NCBI RefSeq assembly: GCF_030818695.1
Contig: NZ_JAUTAR010000001.1
Span: 2,846,501 to 2,910,500 of the forward strand
Origin: Chryseobacterium sp. SORGH_AS_0447
GTDB lineage: Bacteria > Bacteroidota > Bacteroidia > Flavobacteriales > Weeksellaceae
Direction of reading: 5' to 3'
DNA length: 64,000 nt
The notes under the pieces were generated by a model. The model did not search any database. It worked only from the letters and a program-made list of their open reading frames with translations, and was not told where the DNA came from. Below, piece by piece: positions 1 through 8,726 of the stretch. The translations under genes and the position numbers were made by a program. The number at the start of each line of letters is the position of its first letter. Within the stretch, counting starts at the first letter, position 1.

Positions 1-1
1 A

Positions 2-934
2 AAAGCAGGTGAACAGGCATTGAAAGATGCAGGGATCGAAGTACTGGATAACAGGGTTGCCCAGGACCACGTCATCAATTTCATCAACGAAAACAACGTA
101 GACGTTCTTCTGGTAAGAAGTGCCACAAAAGTAAGGCAGGATCTTATCGACGCGTGCCCGGATCTGAAAATCATCGGCCGTGGCGGTATCGGAATGGACA
201 ACATCGACGTTGAATACGCCATCGAAAAAGGGAAATATGTGATCAACACCCCGACCGCTTCTTCGAAATCCGTAGCTGAGCTGGTATTCGGCCATTTCTT
301 TTCACTGGCCAGGTTTCTCCACGAATCCAACAGGCTGATGCCTCTGGAAGGGGAAACGCACTTCAATGCCATGAAAAAGTCTTTTGCCAATGCCTATGAA
401 CTTTCAGGAAAAACACTGGGAGTAATCGGTTTCGGAAGTATTGGCCGGGAAGTCCTGAAAATAGGGATCTCTCTGGGAATGAAAGTGAAAGTGCTGACGA
501 GAAAGCCACAGACCAAAACCATTGCCCTGGAATTCTTTGACGGCCGTTCACTGGACTTTGAGATTACTTCCACAAACGATATGGATGCTTTCCTGAAAGA
601 TGCCGATTTCATCAGTATCAATACGCCTAAAACAAACGAATACATTATAGACACGCCACAGTTCGAAAAAATGAAGGACGGCGTCTATATTGTCAATACG
701 GCAAGGGGCGGTGTGATGAATGAAGTTGCTCTGATCGATTTTATTGAATCCAATAAAGTAGCGGGTGCCGCGCTGGACGTTTTTGAAAAAGAACCGAGCC
801 CGGAAGTCCTCCTGCTGATGAATCCTGCCCTCTCCCTTTCCCCGCACGTCGGCGGAAATACCGTGGATGCCCAGGAAAAAATCGGAATCGAGCTTGCAGA
901 ACAGATTATTAAGATTAAAGAAACTATAAAATAA
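2..934 (+). CDS. serA: D-3-phosphoglycerate dehydrogenase, 5' end cut by window edge
   Basis: Cytosolic enzyme that oxidises 3-phosphoglycerate with NAD+, the first step of serine synthesis. The frame is open from base 2 (K-A-G-E-Q-A-L-K), so the true start lies just upstream of the window; the TTG at 20 is internal. Seen in the sequence: the Rossmann motif GFGSIG (from base 428), the TARGG segment with the catalytic Arg, the Glu in DVFEKEP and the catalytic His in LSPHVGG. The protein ends about 30 residues after that His, so it is the short form without a C-terminal ACT domain and serine feedback through ACT is unlikely. The next gene starts 3 bases after the stop, which suggests one operon. 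A related 2-hydroxyacid dehydrogenase is possible, but the DUF1015 neighbour is the usual serA context in this phylum. Confidence 0.9.
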   Translation, partial: KAGEQALKDAGIEVLDNRVAQDHVINFINENNVDVLLVRSATKVRQDLIDACPDLKIIGRGGIGMDNIDVEYAIEKGKYVINTPTASSKSVAELVFGHFFSLARFLHESNRLMPLEGETHFNAMKKSFANAYELSGKTLGVIGFGSIGREVLKIGISLGMKVKVLTRKPQTKTIALEFFDGRSLDFEITSTNDMDAFLKDADFISINTPKTNEYIIDTPQFEKMKDGVYIVNTARGGVMNEVALIDFIESNKVAGAALDVFEKEPSPEVLLLMNPALSLSPHVGGNTVDAQEKIGIELAEQIIKIKETIK

Positions 935-937
935 AAT

Positions 938-2182
938 ATGCCTATTTTTAAACCTTTTCGTGGAATAAGACCTCATAAAGACTATGAGAGCACCTTCCCT
1001 ACCCATCCTTTGGATAATTTCACCCAGGAAGAGATAGCGGAAAAAGCTCAGGTAGAAGATACTTACATTCATATGATCAAACCGTATGTGGTAAGCAAAT
1101 CCAAAGACATCGACCGAAATTTGAGAAAAATCCGATCGACTTTTGAAGAACTGATGGAAGAGAAAAGACTCGTTCAGGACAATTCTTCGTATTATCTTTA
1201 TGAGCAGATTTATCCCAACAAACAGGTTTTCAGAGGGCTGCTGGGTTTAGCCAGCATTGAGGATTTCTGGAATGGCAAGATCAAGAGGCACGAAAGTACC
1301 ATCCCGCAAAAAAAGGAAAAGCTGGCACATTACCTGGAAAAGGTAAACCTTCAGGCAGAACCTGTATTGCTGACATATCCGGCTAATTCCAAAATCGAAT
1401 TGCTGATGAATCATGAGGAGAAAAACGTTCCGATCTTCAACCATGTAGATACCAAAGGCATCCGGCACAAGATCTGGAGAATCGACAACCGGCTGAAACT
1501 GCAGCAGTTTAAAGAAGTGATAGACCAGATCGATGCATTCTACATTGCCGACGGACACCACAGGATCGGTTCTACGGCGTTAAATGCAAAACATCAGAAA
1601 GACAAGAACAAAAGGCATAACGGTACGGAACTTTATAATTTCGTTTACAGCTTTATCGTTTCTAACCAGTCGATTAAGATCCACGATTACAACAGGATCG
1701 TATCGGATATCAACGGTTTGTCGAACGAAGAATTCTTACAGGAGCTGGAAAAATATTTCCTGATCCATGAAAAAGGAGAAACGGCATATTATCCTTCCCA
1801 GAAATTCCACATTTCCATGTACATGGATGGAAAATTTTATTCCCTGCACGTAAAGCACGACCTGCGTTCCCAGGAAATGTCTCTGGATAACCTGGATCAT
1901 CATCTTTTGGATAAATACATCTTTAAGGATATTTTGAAAATTGAAGATCCGGACAGCTCGGAGAAGATTTCCTATGTAAAAGGAACATCTAACATTGAAG
2001 GCATCAACGAGCTGAAAGAGAGAGTAGACAGTGGCGAAGGAAAAGCAGGATTCGGAATTTTTCCGGTGAGCTTCAATGATATGATCAAGATTTCCGACCT
2101 TAAATTGAGTATGCCTCCTAAATGTACCTTTATAGAACCTAAATTGGTTACCGCTTTGTTAATGTACGATATGAAGCAGTAA
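938..2182 (+). CDS. DUF1015 family protein
   Basis: A 414-residue soluble protein of the DUF1015 family, whose biochemical role is not established. Family signatures visible are the N-terminal FKPFRGIRP segment and the central YIADGHHR motif at about residues 202-209; the two adjacent His look like an active or metal-binding site. There is no signal peptide or membrane segment. It starts 3 bases after the serA stop and is very probably cotranscribed with it, a pairing common in Bacteroidota that suggests a link to serine or one-carbon metabolism (inference from context only). Length is normal for the family. The family assignment is firm and the function unknown. Confidence 0.88.
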   Translation: MPIFKPFRGIRPHKDYESTFPTHPLDNFTQEEIAEKAQVEDTYIHMIKPYVVSKSKDIDRNLRKIRSTFEELMEEKRLVQDNSSYYLYEQIYPNKQVFRGLLGLASIEDFWNGKIKRHESTIPQKKEKLAHYLEKVNLQAEPVLLTYPANSKIELLMNHEEKNVPIFNHVDTKGIRHKIWRIDNRLKLQQFKEVIDQIDAFYIADGHHRIGSTALNAKHQKDKNKRHNGTELYNFVYSFIVSNQSIKIHDYNRIVSDINGLSNEEFLQELEKYFLIHEKGETAYYPSQKFHISMYMDGKFYSLHVKHDLRSQEMSLDNLDHHLLDKYIFKDILKIEDPDSSEKISYVKGTSNIEGINELKERVDSGEGKAGFGIFPVSFNDMIKISDLKLSMPPKCTFIEPKLVTALLMYDMKQ

Positions 2183-2235
2183 CGATAACCATTTTTTCCT
2201 TACTTTTAGCAACGGAAAAAGAAAGGTAAATATAA

Positions 2236-3642
2236 ATGAAAAAAGCATTCATTATCATTCCACTCTTTTTGGGTGGATTTTTATTTTCTCAGAAAAAGCC
2301 CTTTAAAAGACCTGCGAAAAAAACATCGTTGACCGTAAAACTAAACTATCACGAAGAGTTTAAAAAGATCTCCGATGAAATCATGACCAACGGAACGGCA
2401 TACGAAAACCTGGGACAGCTTACCAAAGGGATCGGGCCACGTTTCAGCGGAACTCCCGGCTATATGAAAGCCGTGGAATGGGCAGAAAAAAGGCTGAAAG
2501 AGATCGGTATCGATATGATCTGGAGGATGGAAGCCAAAGCACCGGTTTGGGTAAGAGGAAAAGAGTCCCTCCAAATTAAAGCCGGAAACGGCGACTGGAA
2601 AAATATACGGATGCTTTCTTTCGGAAACTCTGAAGGAACCGAAGGAAAAGATCTTACCGGAGAAATCGTGTTAATCGGTTCAACCTCTGAACTGAATGCA
2701 ATGTCGGTAGGTCAGCTGAAGGGCAAAATTGCTTTTGTCAATCTTCCGATGGATCCCAAAATCATTAATACCAGCGATTCTTACCTGCTGACTGCCAAAT
2801 CCAAGCTGATTTCTGCGTCCGTGATTGCAAAGACAGGAGCAAAAGCTTTAATTATAAGATCGTTAACCACAGCTTCCGACGATACGCCGCATGCTAAAAT
2901 GGTATATTATGAACCGGACGATAAAATAAGGATTCCGGCATTATCCATCGGCGCAAAATCCGCGGACGAACTTGAAAAATTACTCAAAAACCAAAAGGTT
3001 ACCGCCAAACTGAATATGACCGCCCAATCCAAAGGCGATACCACCAACCCGAATATCATTGCTGAAATTCAGGGTAAGAAAGATTCAAAGGTCATCGTTC
3101 TTGGGGCACAGCTGGATTCCTGGGATTTCGGGGAAGGCGCAATCGATGACGGTACGGGAGTCGCGCAGTGTATGGAAGTATTAAAAACCTTCAAAGCATT
3201 AGGGATTGAAAACAACCATACCATCCGGGTGGTATTTTATGCCAACAGTGAGAACGGCGGACAGGGCCGGGAAATGTATGCCGCTTACGTAAAAAAGAAA
3301 GATGAAAAACACGTTTTTGCTTTGGGAACCGATGCCGGAGGATACTCGCCAAGAGGATTTTCCCTGGATATGCCTCCCCAGAGAAGAAAGCTGATCTTCG
3401 AATGGAAAAATTATTTCCTTCCATACGGCGTATACGACTTCGACCAGACCGATGCGATCCAGGATATTTCGCCTTTGAAAAAGCTCGATATTCCGTTAGC
3501 TGAATTAGTGGTTGATACCCAAAGGTACTTCGATTACCATCATTCCGAACAGGATACTTTCGATAAAGTGAATAAGAGGGAGCTCCTTTTGGGTGCGGTA
3601 GCCATGACACAGATGATTTTTATGATTGATAAAAACTGGTAA
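2236..3642 (+). CDS. Secreted M28-like peptidase paralogue, probably inactive
   Basis: 468 residues with an N-terminal signal peptide (hydrophobic residues 4-17, then FSQ), an N-terminal segment with a PA-type insert, and a C-terminal M28 (carboxypeptidase Q-like) domain. M28 enzymes use two Zn ions held by His, Asp, Glu, Asp and His, with a catalytic Glu just before the ligand Glu. Here the first ligand His is Gln292 (AQLDSWD instead of GHLDSWD) and the catalytic Glu is Ser338 (ANSENG instead of ANEENG). The DDG Asp, the TDAGG Asp and the final His in DYHHSEQD remain. The intact paralogue lies at 5617-6972. Known of the family: loss of either residue normally abolishes hydrolysis. Inferred: a binding or regulatory pseudo-enzyme, or a decaying duplicate; the reading frame is otherwise intact. 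Confidence 0.85.
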   Translation: MKKAFIIIPLFLGGFLFSQKKPFKRPAKKTSLTVKLNYHEEFKKISDEIMTNGTAYENLGQLTKGIGPRFSGTPGYMKAVEWAEKRLKEIGIDMIWRMEAKAPVWVRGKESLQIKAGNGDWKNIRMLSFGNSEGTEGKDLTGEIVLIGSTSELNAMSVGQLKGKIAFVNLPMDPKIINTSDSYLLTAKSKLISASVIAKTGAKALIIRSLTTASDDTPHAKMVYYEPDDKIRIPALSIGAKSADELEKLLKNQKVTAKLNMTAQSKGDTTNPNIIAEIQGKKDSKVIVLGAQLDSWDFGEGAIDDGTGVAQCMEVLKTFKALGIENNHTIRVVFYANSENGGQGREMYAAYVKKKDEKHVFALGTDAGGYSPRGFSLDMPPQRRKLIFEWKNYFLPYGVYDFDQTDAIQDISPLKKLDIPLAELVVDTQRYFDYHHSEQDTFDKVNKRELLLGAVAMTQMIFMIDKNW

Positions 3643-4051
3643 GGACACTTATAAAACGGAAAGATAAAAACCTTGCGTCTGAAAATAAAGGCAGATTGCT
3701 TTAATAAAAAAATGTAATGGAAATCCTCAAACTACACCTAAAACCTGAACTTTTAACGGAACATAAAACCAATAGGCTTTACCAGCAGTGGCAGGCTTTG
3801 CTGGACAGTCTTGAGGAGAAAAAAATATCCATCAAGACCACCGAAATCATTAATCAGGAAATTGAAGCCATCAACTCTACTTCCCTAAGGGACAAATCCT
3901 TACAGAATTTATTAAAAGTAAAGCAAACGTTTATCCTTGGGCTTCTTGAAAAGGATGAAAAGCTGGTCCCGAAAAACCATTACCGGAACAGATGGCTGGC
4001 TGTAGGGTTGGCCGCATTCGGAATTTCCGCTGGGTATGATCTTCGGGCTTT

Positions 4052-5472
4052 AGCCCAATGTCATTAAGTTAAGGTCTTATAGATTTTTTTTATAGTTTTT
4101 AGTGACCTTTGGTTTCGCTCTGACTCTGTATTTTAAAATATTCCTTTTAAAGGATCTTTTGGGTCTGACGGGGATCATATGAGAAGCAAAAAGAATTTTA
4201 AGCTCTGCCACTATATCCTCTTTTTTTACATTGCTAAAGAGCAAATTCAAAATTCTGTTTTTCATCAAGCTGTAAGAAAGGGAAGTATTGACTTTGTACC
4301 GGTACTTCTTTTTCGTATCAACTTCATTAAGCTCCTGTTCGAGTTCTCTGACAATAAGGGTCTGTATATTGCTTACAAGCAAAGTAGAATAGAAATCCTG
4401 TAAGATGCTGTTGTTTGAGTAACCGGAAAATTCCTCCAGGTGAAGCTTGTTTTTGATTTCATCAAAATAGGTTTCTATGCCCCAGCGTTCAAAATATAGG
4501 GCTTTGAAAATCTCCGAAGGATAACAAGCCTCATCTAAAAGAGAGGTTGCAAGAACTTCGATGGTGCCATTATCCAGTACGACACGCAACAATCTTACCT
4601 TAAAAGTATAGTCTCTACCATAATCTTTTCCTGACAGATCTACGTTGGGAGAAGGCTTAAAGTCTGTTATCATACTGGATATTCCGCTTTTGACGAAATC
4701 TTTTATGGTTTGGTTCAAACCTACTTTTACGCGCATAAGGTAGTTAAAATTTCTTTTGTGATGCTGATAAAAGAAATCAAATGAAGCAAAACCACGGTCA
4801 TATAGCAGCAGATCATTATGGCAACAATGAGCCAACAGCTCAAGAGCCTGTAAACGTTCATCAGTATCTATAGAAGAAAGTACCCCTTTTAAACAGATTT
4901 TATTGATTGTATCATACAGTACGCAGGCTTTGGCCTGTACGCAGGTATGAGAAGTCTGGTTTTTGGATACACCATAAATCTCTTCCAGCTCTCGGGTTTG
5001 AGGTAGATTAATTCTCGAACCATCAATAGCCAACAGACGAAGACCATTGAATTTGGTCTGTACTGCAGAATTATCTGTATAGAATTCTTCCACAAGCCGC
5101 TTGTTCAGATGAATAAAAACCTCGGGCTTTATCTTTTTTCTGTTCTGTACGTATGCACTTTTTGTAAAAGTATTCTGTGTCTGGCCCAAAGATCTTATAT
5201 AGTGAATGAAATTTACAATCTCACAGGACAGGCTTTTGGTAATGAAGTTGAGCATAAACAAAAGCGTATTTGAAAAGCTCAACTTCCTTTTGCGGGTGAA
5301 ATCTCTGCTACTCATCCTGTATTCATTACAAATAGCCACGCTGTGGATTTCCTCCTCCAATGATAATAAAATATCTGAAACATTTTTTTTGCATAATAAG
5401 AAAATGAAAGATTAAATCTCAAATTTAGCAAAAACATAACACTAAAAAATACTAACTTAATGACATTGGGCT
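4052..5472 (-). mobile_element. IS4-family insertion sequence, about 1.42 kb
   Basis: A complete element with perfect 20-base terminal inverted repeats at 4052-4071 and 5453-5472 (AGCCCAATGTCATTAAGTTA and its complement) around a single intact transposase gene. The direct repeat GGGCTTT occurs at 4045-4051 and 5468-5474. Because the IS tip AGCCC is complementary to the target's GGGCT, the exact boundary and target-duplication length (2 to 7 bases) cannot be fixed from this copy. Identical ends and an intact transposase suggest recent insertion. It disrupts the gene listed at 3717-5605. Confidence 0.88.
4077..5360 (-). CDS. IS4-family DDE transposase
   Basis: 427 residues, full length, catalysing cut-and-paste transposition of the surrounding element. 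The RNase-H-like DDE core is visible: Asp in LAIDGSRINLP, Asp in LLYDRGFASFDFF, and the IS4 signature Y-(2)-R-(3)-E-(6)-K read exactly in YFERWGIETYFDEIK. The C-terminal tail is very basic (KRSFKRN, KPKVTKNYKKNL), as expected for DNA binding. The stop lies 6 bases inside the left inverted repeat. There is no internal stop or frameshift, so it is probably active. Codon and base use is plainer and more AT-rich than in the flanking M28 genes. Confidence 0.92.
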   Translation of the reverse strand: MEEEIHSVAICNEYRMSSRDFTRKRKLSFSNTLLFMLNFITKSLSCEIVNFIHYIRSLGQTQNTFTKSAYVQNRKKIKPEVFIHLNKRLVEEFYTDNSAVQTKFNGLRLLAIDGSRINLPQTRELEEIYGVSKNQTSHTCVQAKACVLYDTINKICLKGVLSSIDTDERLQALELLAHCCHNDLLLYDRGFASFDFFYQHHKRNFNYLMRVKVGLNQTIKDFVKSGISSMITDFKPSPNVDLSGKDYGRDYTFKVRLLRVVLDNGTIEVLATSLLDEACYPSEIFKALYFERWGIETYFDEIKNKLHLEEFSGYSNNSILQDFYSTLLVSNIQTLIVRELEQELNEVDTKKKYRYKVNTSLSYSLMKNRILNLLFSNVKKEDIVAELKILFASHMIPVRPKRSFKRNILKYRVRAKPKVTKNYKKNL

Positions 5473-5616
5473 TTCGCTTGGGAATATGGGATTCATCGGA
5501 ATCGGGCTTCCCATTGGGATGAGCATCGGGATTGCGGTTGGAACTTTAATGGACAAAAAAGCACAGACAGAAGGCAGACAGCTTGATGTGGAAATTAAAT
5601 ATTAAACAAAAGAATT

Positions 5617-6972
5617 ATGAAGAAGATAATAGGCACTGCTCTTTTACTAGCAGGCTTAATGACTTATGGCCAGACCAAAGAAGACTCTGTACAATTTGCC
5701 AAAATTTCCACGGAAATACTGAATAATGGAAAAGCCTATACGGAATTAAAGGATTTAACCAAAAATATCGGCCATCGGCTCAGCGGTTCGGAAGCTTACG
5801 AAAAGGCCGTTCAATGGGCAGCGCAAAAGCTCCGTGATGCCGGCGCCGACAAAGTATGGCTTCAGGAAGTGATGGTGCCGGTCTGGGAAAGAGGAAAAGA
5901 ATCTTTACAGATCAAAACCTCATCAGGAAAATGGACGAGCCTTAAGATGCTTTCTTTGGGTAATTCTGAAGGAACGGACGGAAAAGATGTTTCGGGAGAG
6001 ATCATCATGGTGCGATCGATGGAAGAATACGACAAGCTTCCACCGGAACAGGTAAAGGATAAGATTGTCTTCTTCAACTATCATTTCAGCCAGTCGTATG
6101 TTGAAACCTTCAGAGGTTACAGCGATGCGGCAAAATACAGAACGACGGCCGCTTCTTTAACGGCCAAAAAAGGAGGAAAATTTGCCATCATCCGTTCGCT
6201 TTCCTCGGCTTTTGATAATGTTCCGCATACCGGAGCCATGCGTTACAGTGGCGATCAAAAAATTCCTGCCGTGGCAATCGGGAGCTCAACAGCCGACGAA
6301 TTGGCTGAACTTTTACAATCACAGAAAGTAACTGCCAAACTAAATTCCAATTGTGGCATGAAAGGCGAAAGGCTGTCCCACTCTGTTATCGGAGAAATTA
6401 CCGGTAAAAAAGACAAAAGCATCATCGTAGTCGGTGGTCACCTCGATTCCTGGGATGTGGGAGAAGGTGCTCATGACGACGGAGCCGGAATTGTCCAGAG
6501 CATCGAGGTATTACGTACTTTTAAAAAATTAGGATTTCAGAACAACCATACCATCCGAGTAGTTTGTTTTGCCAATGAAGAGAATGGCGTAAAAGGCGGC
6601 ATTCAGTATGGAAAAATAGCCAAAGAAAACAGCGAAAAACATCTTTTTGCTATAGAAACGGATGCCGGTGGTTTTACGCCAAGAGGGATTTCCCTGGAAA
6701 TGGATCATAATAAGAGAAAGCAGATCCAAAGTTGGGCAAGCCTGTTCTTACCGTATGGAATTTATGATTTTAAAAACACCTATTCCGGGACGGATCTTTA
6801 TCCGCTTCATGATATGGGCGTTCCGACGGCAGAATTAGTTCCCGATTCGCAGCGTTATTTCGATATCCATCATACGGAAGAAGATACTTTTGAAAAAGTG
6901 AACCGGAGAGAATTGCTGCTTGGAGCGAGTACTTTGACGCAGATAATTTATATGATTGACCGAAATTGGTAA
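5617..6972 (+). CDS. Secreted M28 family metallopeptidase (carboxypeptidase Q-like)
   Basis: 451 residues with a signal peptide (about 1-18, ending TYGQ) and the same architecture as the gene at 2236: an N-terminal region with a PA-type insert, then an M28 domain. All expected active-site residues are present: His275 and Asp277 in GHLDSWD, the DDG Asp, Glu321-Glu322 in ANEENG, the Asp in ETDAGG and the His in DIHHTEEDT. It probably acts in the periplasm or outside the cell as a Zn-dependent exopeptidase on short peptides; specificity cannot be read from sequence. It lies 11 bases after the end of the disrupted membrane-protein gene and ends at a strong terminator. The tandem arrangement with 2236 points to local duplication. 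Confidence 0.9.
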   Translation: MKKIIGTALLLAGLMTYGQTKEDSVQFAKISTEILNNGKAYTELKDLTKNIGHRLSGSEAYEKAVQWAAQKLRDAGADKVWLQEVMVPVWERGKESLQIKTSSGKWTSLKMLSLGNSEGTDGKDVSGEIIMVRSMEEYDKLPPEQVKDKIVFFNYHFSQSYVETFRGYSDAAKYRTTAASLTAKKGGKFAIIRSLSSAFDNVPHTGAMRYSGDQKIPAVAIGSSTADELAELLQSQKVTAKLNSNCGMKGERLSHSVIGEITGKKDKSIIVVGGHLDSWDVGEGAHDDGAGIVQSIEVLRTFKKLGFQNNHTIRVVCFANEENGVKGGIQYGKIAKENSEKHLFAIETDAGGFTPRGISLEMDHNKRKQIQSWASLFLPYGIYDFKNTYSGTDLYPLHDMGVPTAELVPDSQRYFDIHHTEEDTFEKVNRRELLLGASTLTQIIYMIDRNW

Positions 6973-6990
6973 GGCTGGATAATGGAAATT
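6973..6990 (+). repeat. Short dispersed repeat GGCTGGATAATGGAA
   Basis: Immediately after the M28 stop codon. Related words GGCTGGATGATGGAAGCCGG and GGCTGGAAGCCGGATAATG follow the stops of the genes ending at 18266 and 50133, which suggests an intergenic repeat family. Confidence 0.4.
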
Positions 6991-7075
6991 TAAACCATAC
7001 CGGAAATTATTATAAAGTAAATATATCGCTTTTCAGAACTCGGATTTTACCGATTGCTGAAGGTGATTTTAAAAT

Positions 7076-7112
7076 TAAAAAGTTTATTGAACCAGGTTCA
7101 ATAAACTTTTTT
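7076..7112 (+). terminator. Rho-independent terminator after the M28 gene
   Basis: AGTTTATTGAACC and its exact complement, separated by one base, are flanked by A and T runs, so it could serve both this gene and the converging gene ending at 7204. Confidence 0.8.
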
Positions 7113-7203
7113 TTATCCATAAGATTGTATAACGGGTTAGGACAAATAACTTTTAACAGTAATTGTTATAAAAAGCATTTAAATAATCCCGTCTGCAAAT
7201 TTT

Positions 7204-8355
7204 TTAGAATTTATACGCTACGAAACGGTCGATGGCCAATCCGCCAGGAATAGACTGATATGGCGGGTGTTCTGCCGTACCACCCCATCGCTGAAGTTTT
7301 GTAGCAATTGTTCCGTTGTTGGCAGGCTGCCCCGGAATCGGTTTAATGGTAACAAAAATATCCTGCGGACCGGTTGTTACAATAAAGAAAGTATTGTTGA
7401 TCGTAAATCCTCCCATTCCTGAAGTTACAGAATTGTATAAAGTGTTCCAGGTACCTGGTACTGCTCCTACAGCATTGGCAAGGTTGGGTTCGTTATTGAT
7501 CTCGCCTCGGGTAATTAAGTATTCCACTTGTGCAGGAATCGATACGGTATTGTCAAAACCGAAATCCGCGTTCAGAAATACCAGATAGGTACCGGCTGAA
7601 GGAAGCGAAAGCCTGGCTACCGAACTATAACGGTTGGTAGGAATCGAATTGTTGGTAGCAGCCTGGGAATTATTAATCAGCCAGGTCCCTTCTACATTAC
7701 TTGAAAATGCCATGGTTCTCCATGTTCCTACGCCGTTCGCATCACTGGTCAGAACTTTTCCTTCTCCCTGGGTTCCGTCTACAATTTTTACCGCTCCTGC
7801 ATTATTTCCATTGTTTACATCCAGTTTGGTAGCTGGGCTGTTGGTTCCGATACCTACCCTATCATTAACCGCATCAACGTTAAAAGTACTGTTGTCTACA
7901 GTAAAATGACTCGTTCCGCTGGTTGCTGAAGAGGTAAAAGCCATGGTATTGGTGCCTTGGGAAACCGTACGGTTGGAGGTAAGTGTTCCGTTATCTTTAT
8001 ACAGATCGCTACCTGCGCCTACTTTTTGCCAAAGATTCCCGTCGAAGAAGTAATACCCGGCAGCCGTAATATTTACACGCTGTGAAGCTACATCCCCACC
8101 TGTGATATCACTGACATAGATAATCGTTCCGGCCTGATCTGTCCCGTAAACGCTGTTTCCTTTCGCCGTAAGTTCTGCTCTGGTAAGACGAGGAGCCTGA
8201 AGTCCGTCTGCATCAGTACTGCCAAGTTTAGCGGCAATATCAAGTGTTGTTTTGGGAGTAGAAGTGTTAATTCCGACACGTCCCTGCTGGGCATTTGCAT
8301 TTCCTGCAAAAAACATCATAGAAAGAGTGATTCCAAAAATGAATCTGTTTTTCAT
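7204..8355 (-). CDS. Secreted protein with VGINT/GIGT modules
   Basis: 383 residues with a clear signal peptide (1-22, ending GNANAQ). Near the N-terminus is RVGINTSTPKTTLDIAAK; a central module reads RVGIGTNSPATKLDV, then KIVDGTQGEGKVLTSDANG. The C-terminal roughly 160 residues resemble a beta-rich head with no recognised catalytic residues. The GIGT and DGTQG module is also present in the protein at 11639-12400. The VGINT...LDI pattern is common in exported flavobacterial proteins that look like phage fibre stalks. There is no T9SS tail and no lipobox. Function is unknown; a surface-exposed fibre or adhesin is an inference. A TAnnTTTG-type box lies upstream at 8391-8398 on the minus strand. 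Confidence 0.8.
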   Translation of the reverse strand: MKNRFIFGITLSMMFFAGNANAQQGRVGINTSTPKTTLDIAAKLGSTDADGLQAPRLTRAELTAKGNSVYGTDQAGTIIYVSDITGGDVASQRVNITAAGYYFFDGNLWQKVGAGSDLYKDNGTLTSNRTVSQGTNTMAFTSSATSGTSHFTVDNSTFNVDAVNDRVGIGTNSPATKLDVNNGNNAGAVKIVDGTQGEGKVLTSDANGVGTWRTMAFSSNVEGTWLINNSQAATNNSIPTNRYSSVARLSLPSAGTYLVFLNADFGFDNTVSIPAQVEYLITRGEINNEPNLANAVGAVPGTWNTLYNSVTSGMGGFTINNTFFIVTTGPQDIFVTIKPIPGQPANNGTIATKLQRWGGTAEHPPYQSIPGGLAIDRFVAYKF

Positions 8356-8726
8356 AATTATTGTTTATAAGGGTTCCTAATTTATGGGTGCAAATATAAT
8401 TATATTTAAATATTTTTCATTCATAATTAAATATAATTTAATGAAAATTTATTTTAACCGCTGGAAATGTAATTATTATATACTTTAAAACCATATTATT
8501 AAAATAAATGTAATTATTAAATCATATTTATTTCATAGACAATTGTCAAAGAAAATATTAGTAACCTCTTGATTGTGAATGTCTGAATTTATATTTACAT
8601 AGAAATTTTAGCACTCTAATAAAGTAAATTTGCCTTGCAGTGTAGATAAAACCTGAAAGAATCTTGGAAATGCTCTATTTGTTCGGAATTTTTTTATTGA
8701 AGGCTGTATTACAGTATTTGAATAAT
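8356..8726. other. AT-rich intergenic region, no gene seen
   Basis: Very AT-rich. It contains a possible minus-strand -7 box (CAAATATA on the plus strand, 8391-8398) for the gene ending at 7204, and the hairpin GTATTTGAAT/ATTCAAATAC at about 8714-8739, which overlaps the stop of the next gene. Nothing else was recognised. Confidence 0.5.

Larger units (their letters stand above)
3717..5605 (+). pseudogene. Small membrane protein gene, interrupted by IS4-family element and frameshifted
   Basis: The 5' part (3717-4051) encodes a charged helical domain and the start of a glycine-rich hydrophobic segment. The 3' part resumes at 5473 as L-S-L-G-N-M-G-F-I-G-I-G and ends at the TAA at 5603-5605. 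Removing the insertion (4052-5472) and one copy of the duplicated bases rebuilds a continuous DNA sequence, but the two halves are then out of frame. Dropping one T of the TTT at 4023-4025 gives G-I-P-L-G-M-I-F-G-L-S-L-G and restores a two-helix membrane protein of about 150 residues. The gene therefore seems to carry a +1 base insertion and an IS. As it stands, translation stops 5 codons into the IS. No named family was recognised. Confidence 0.75.
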
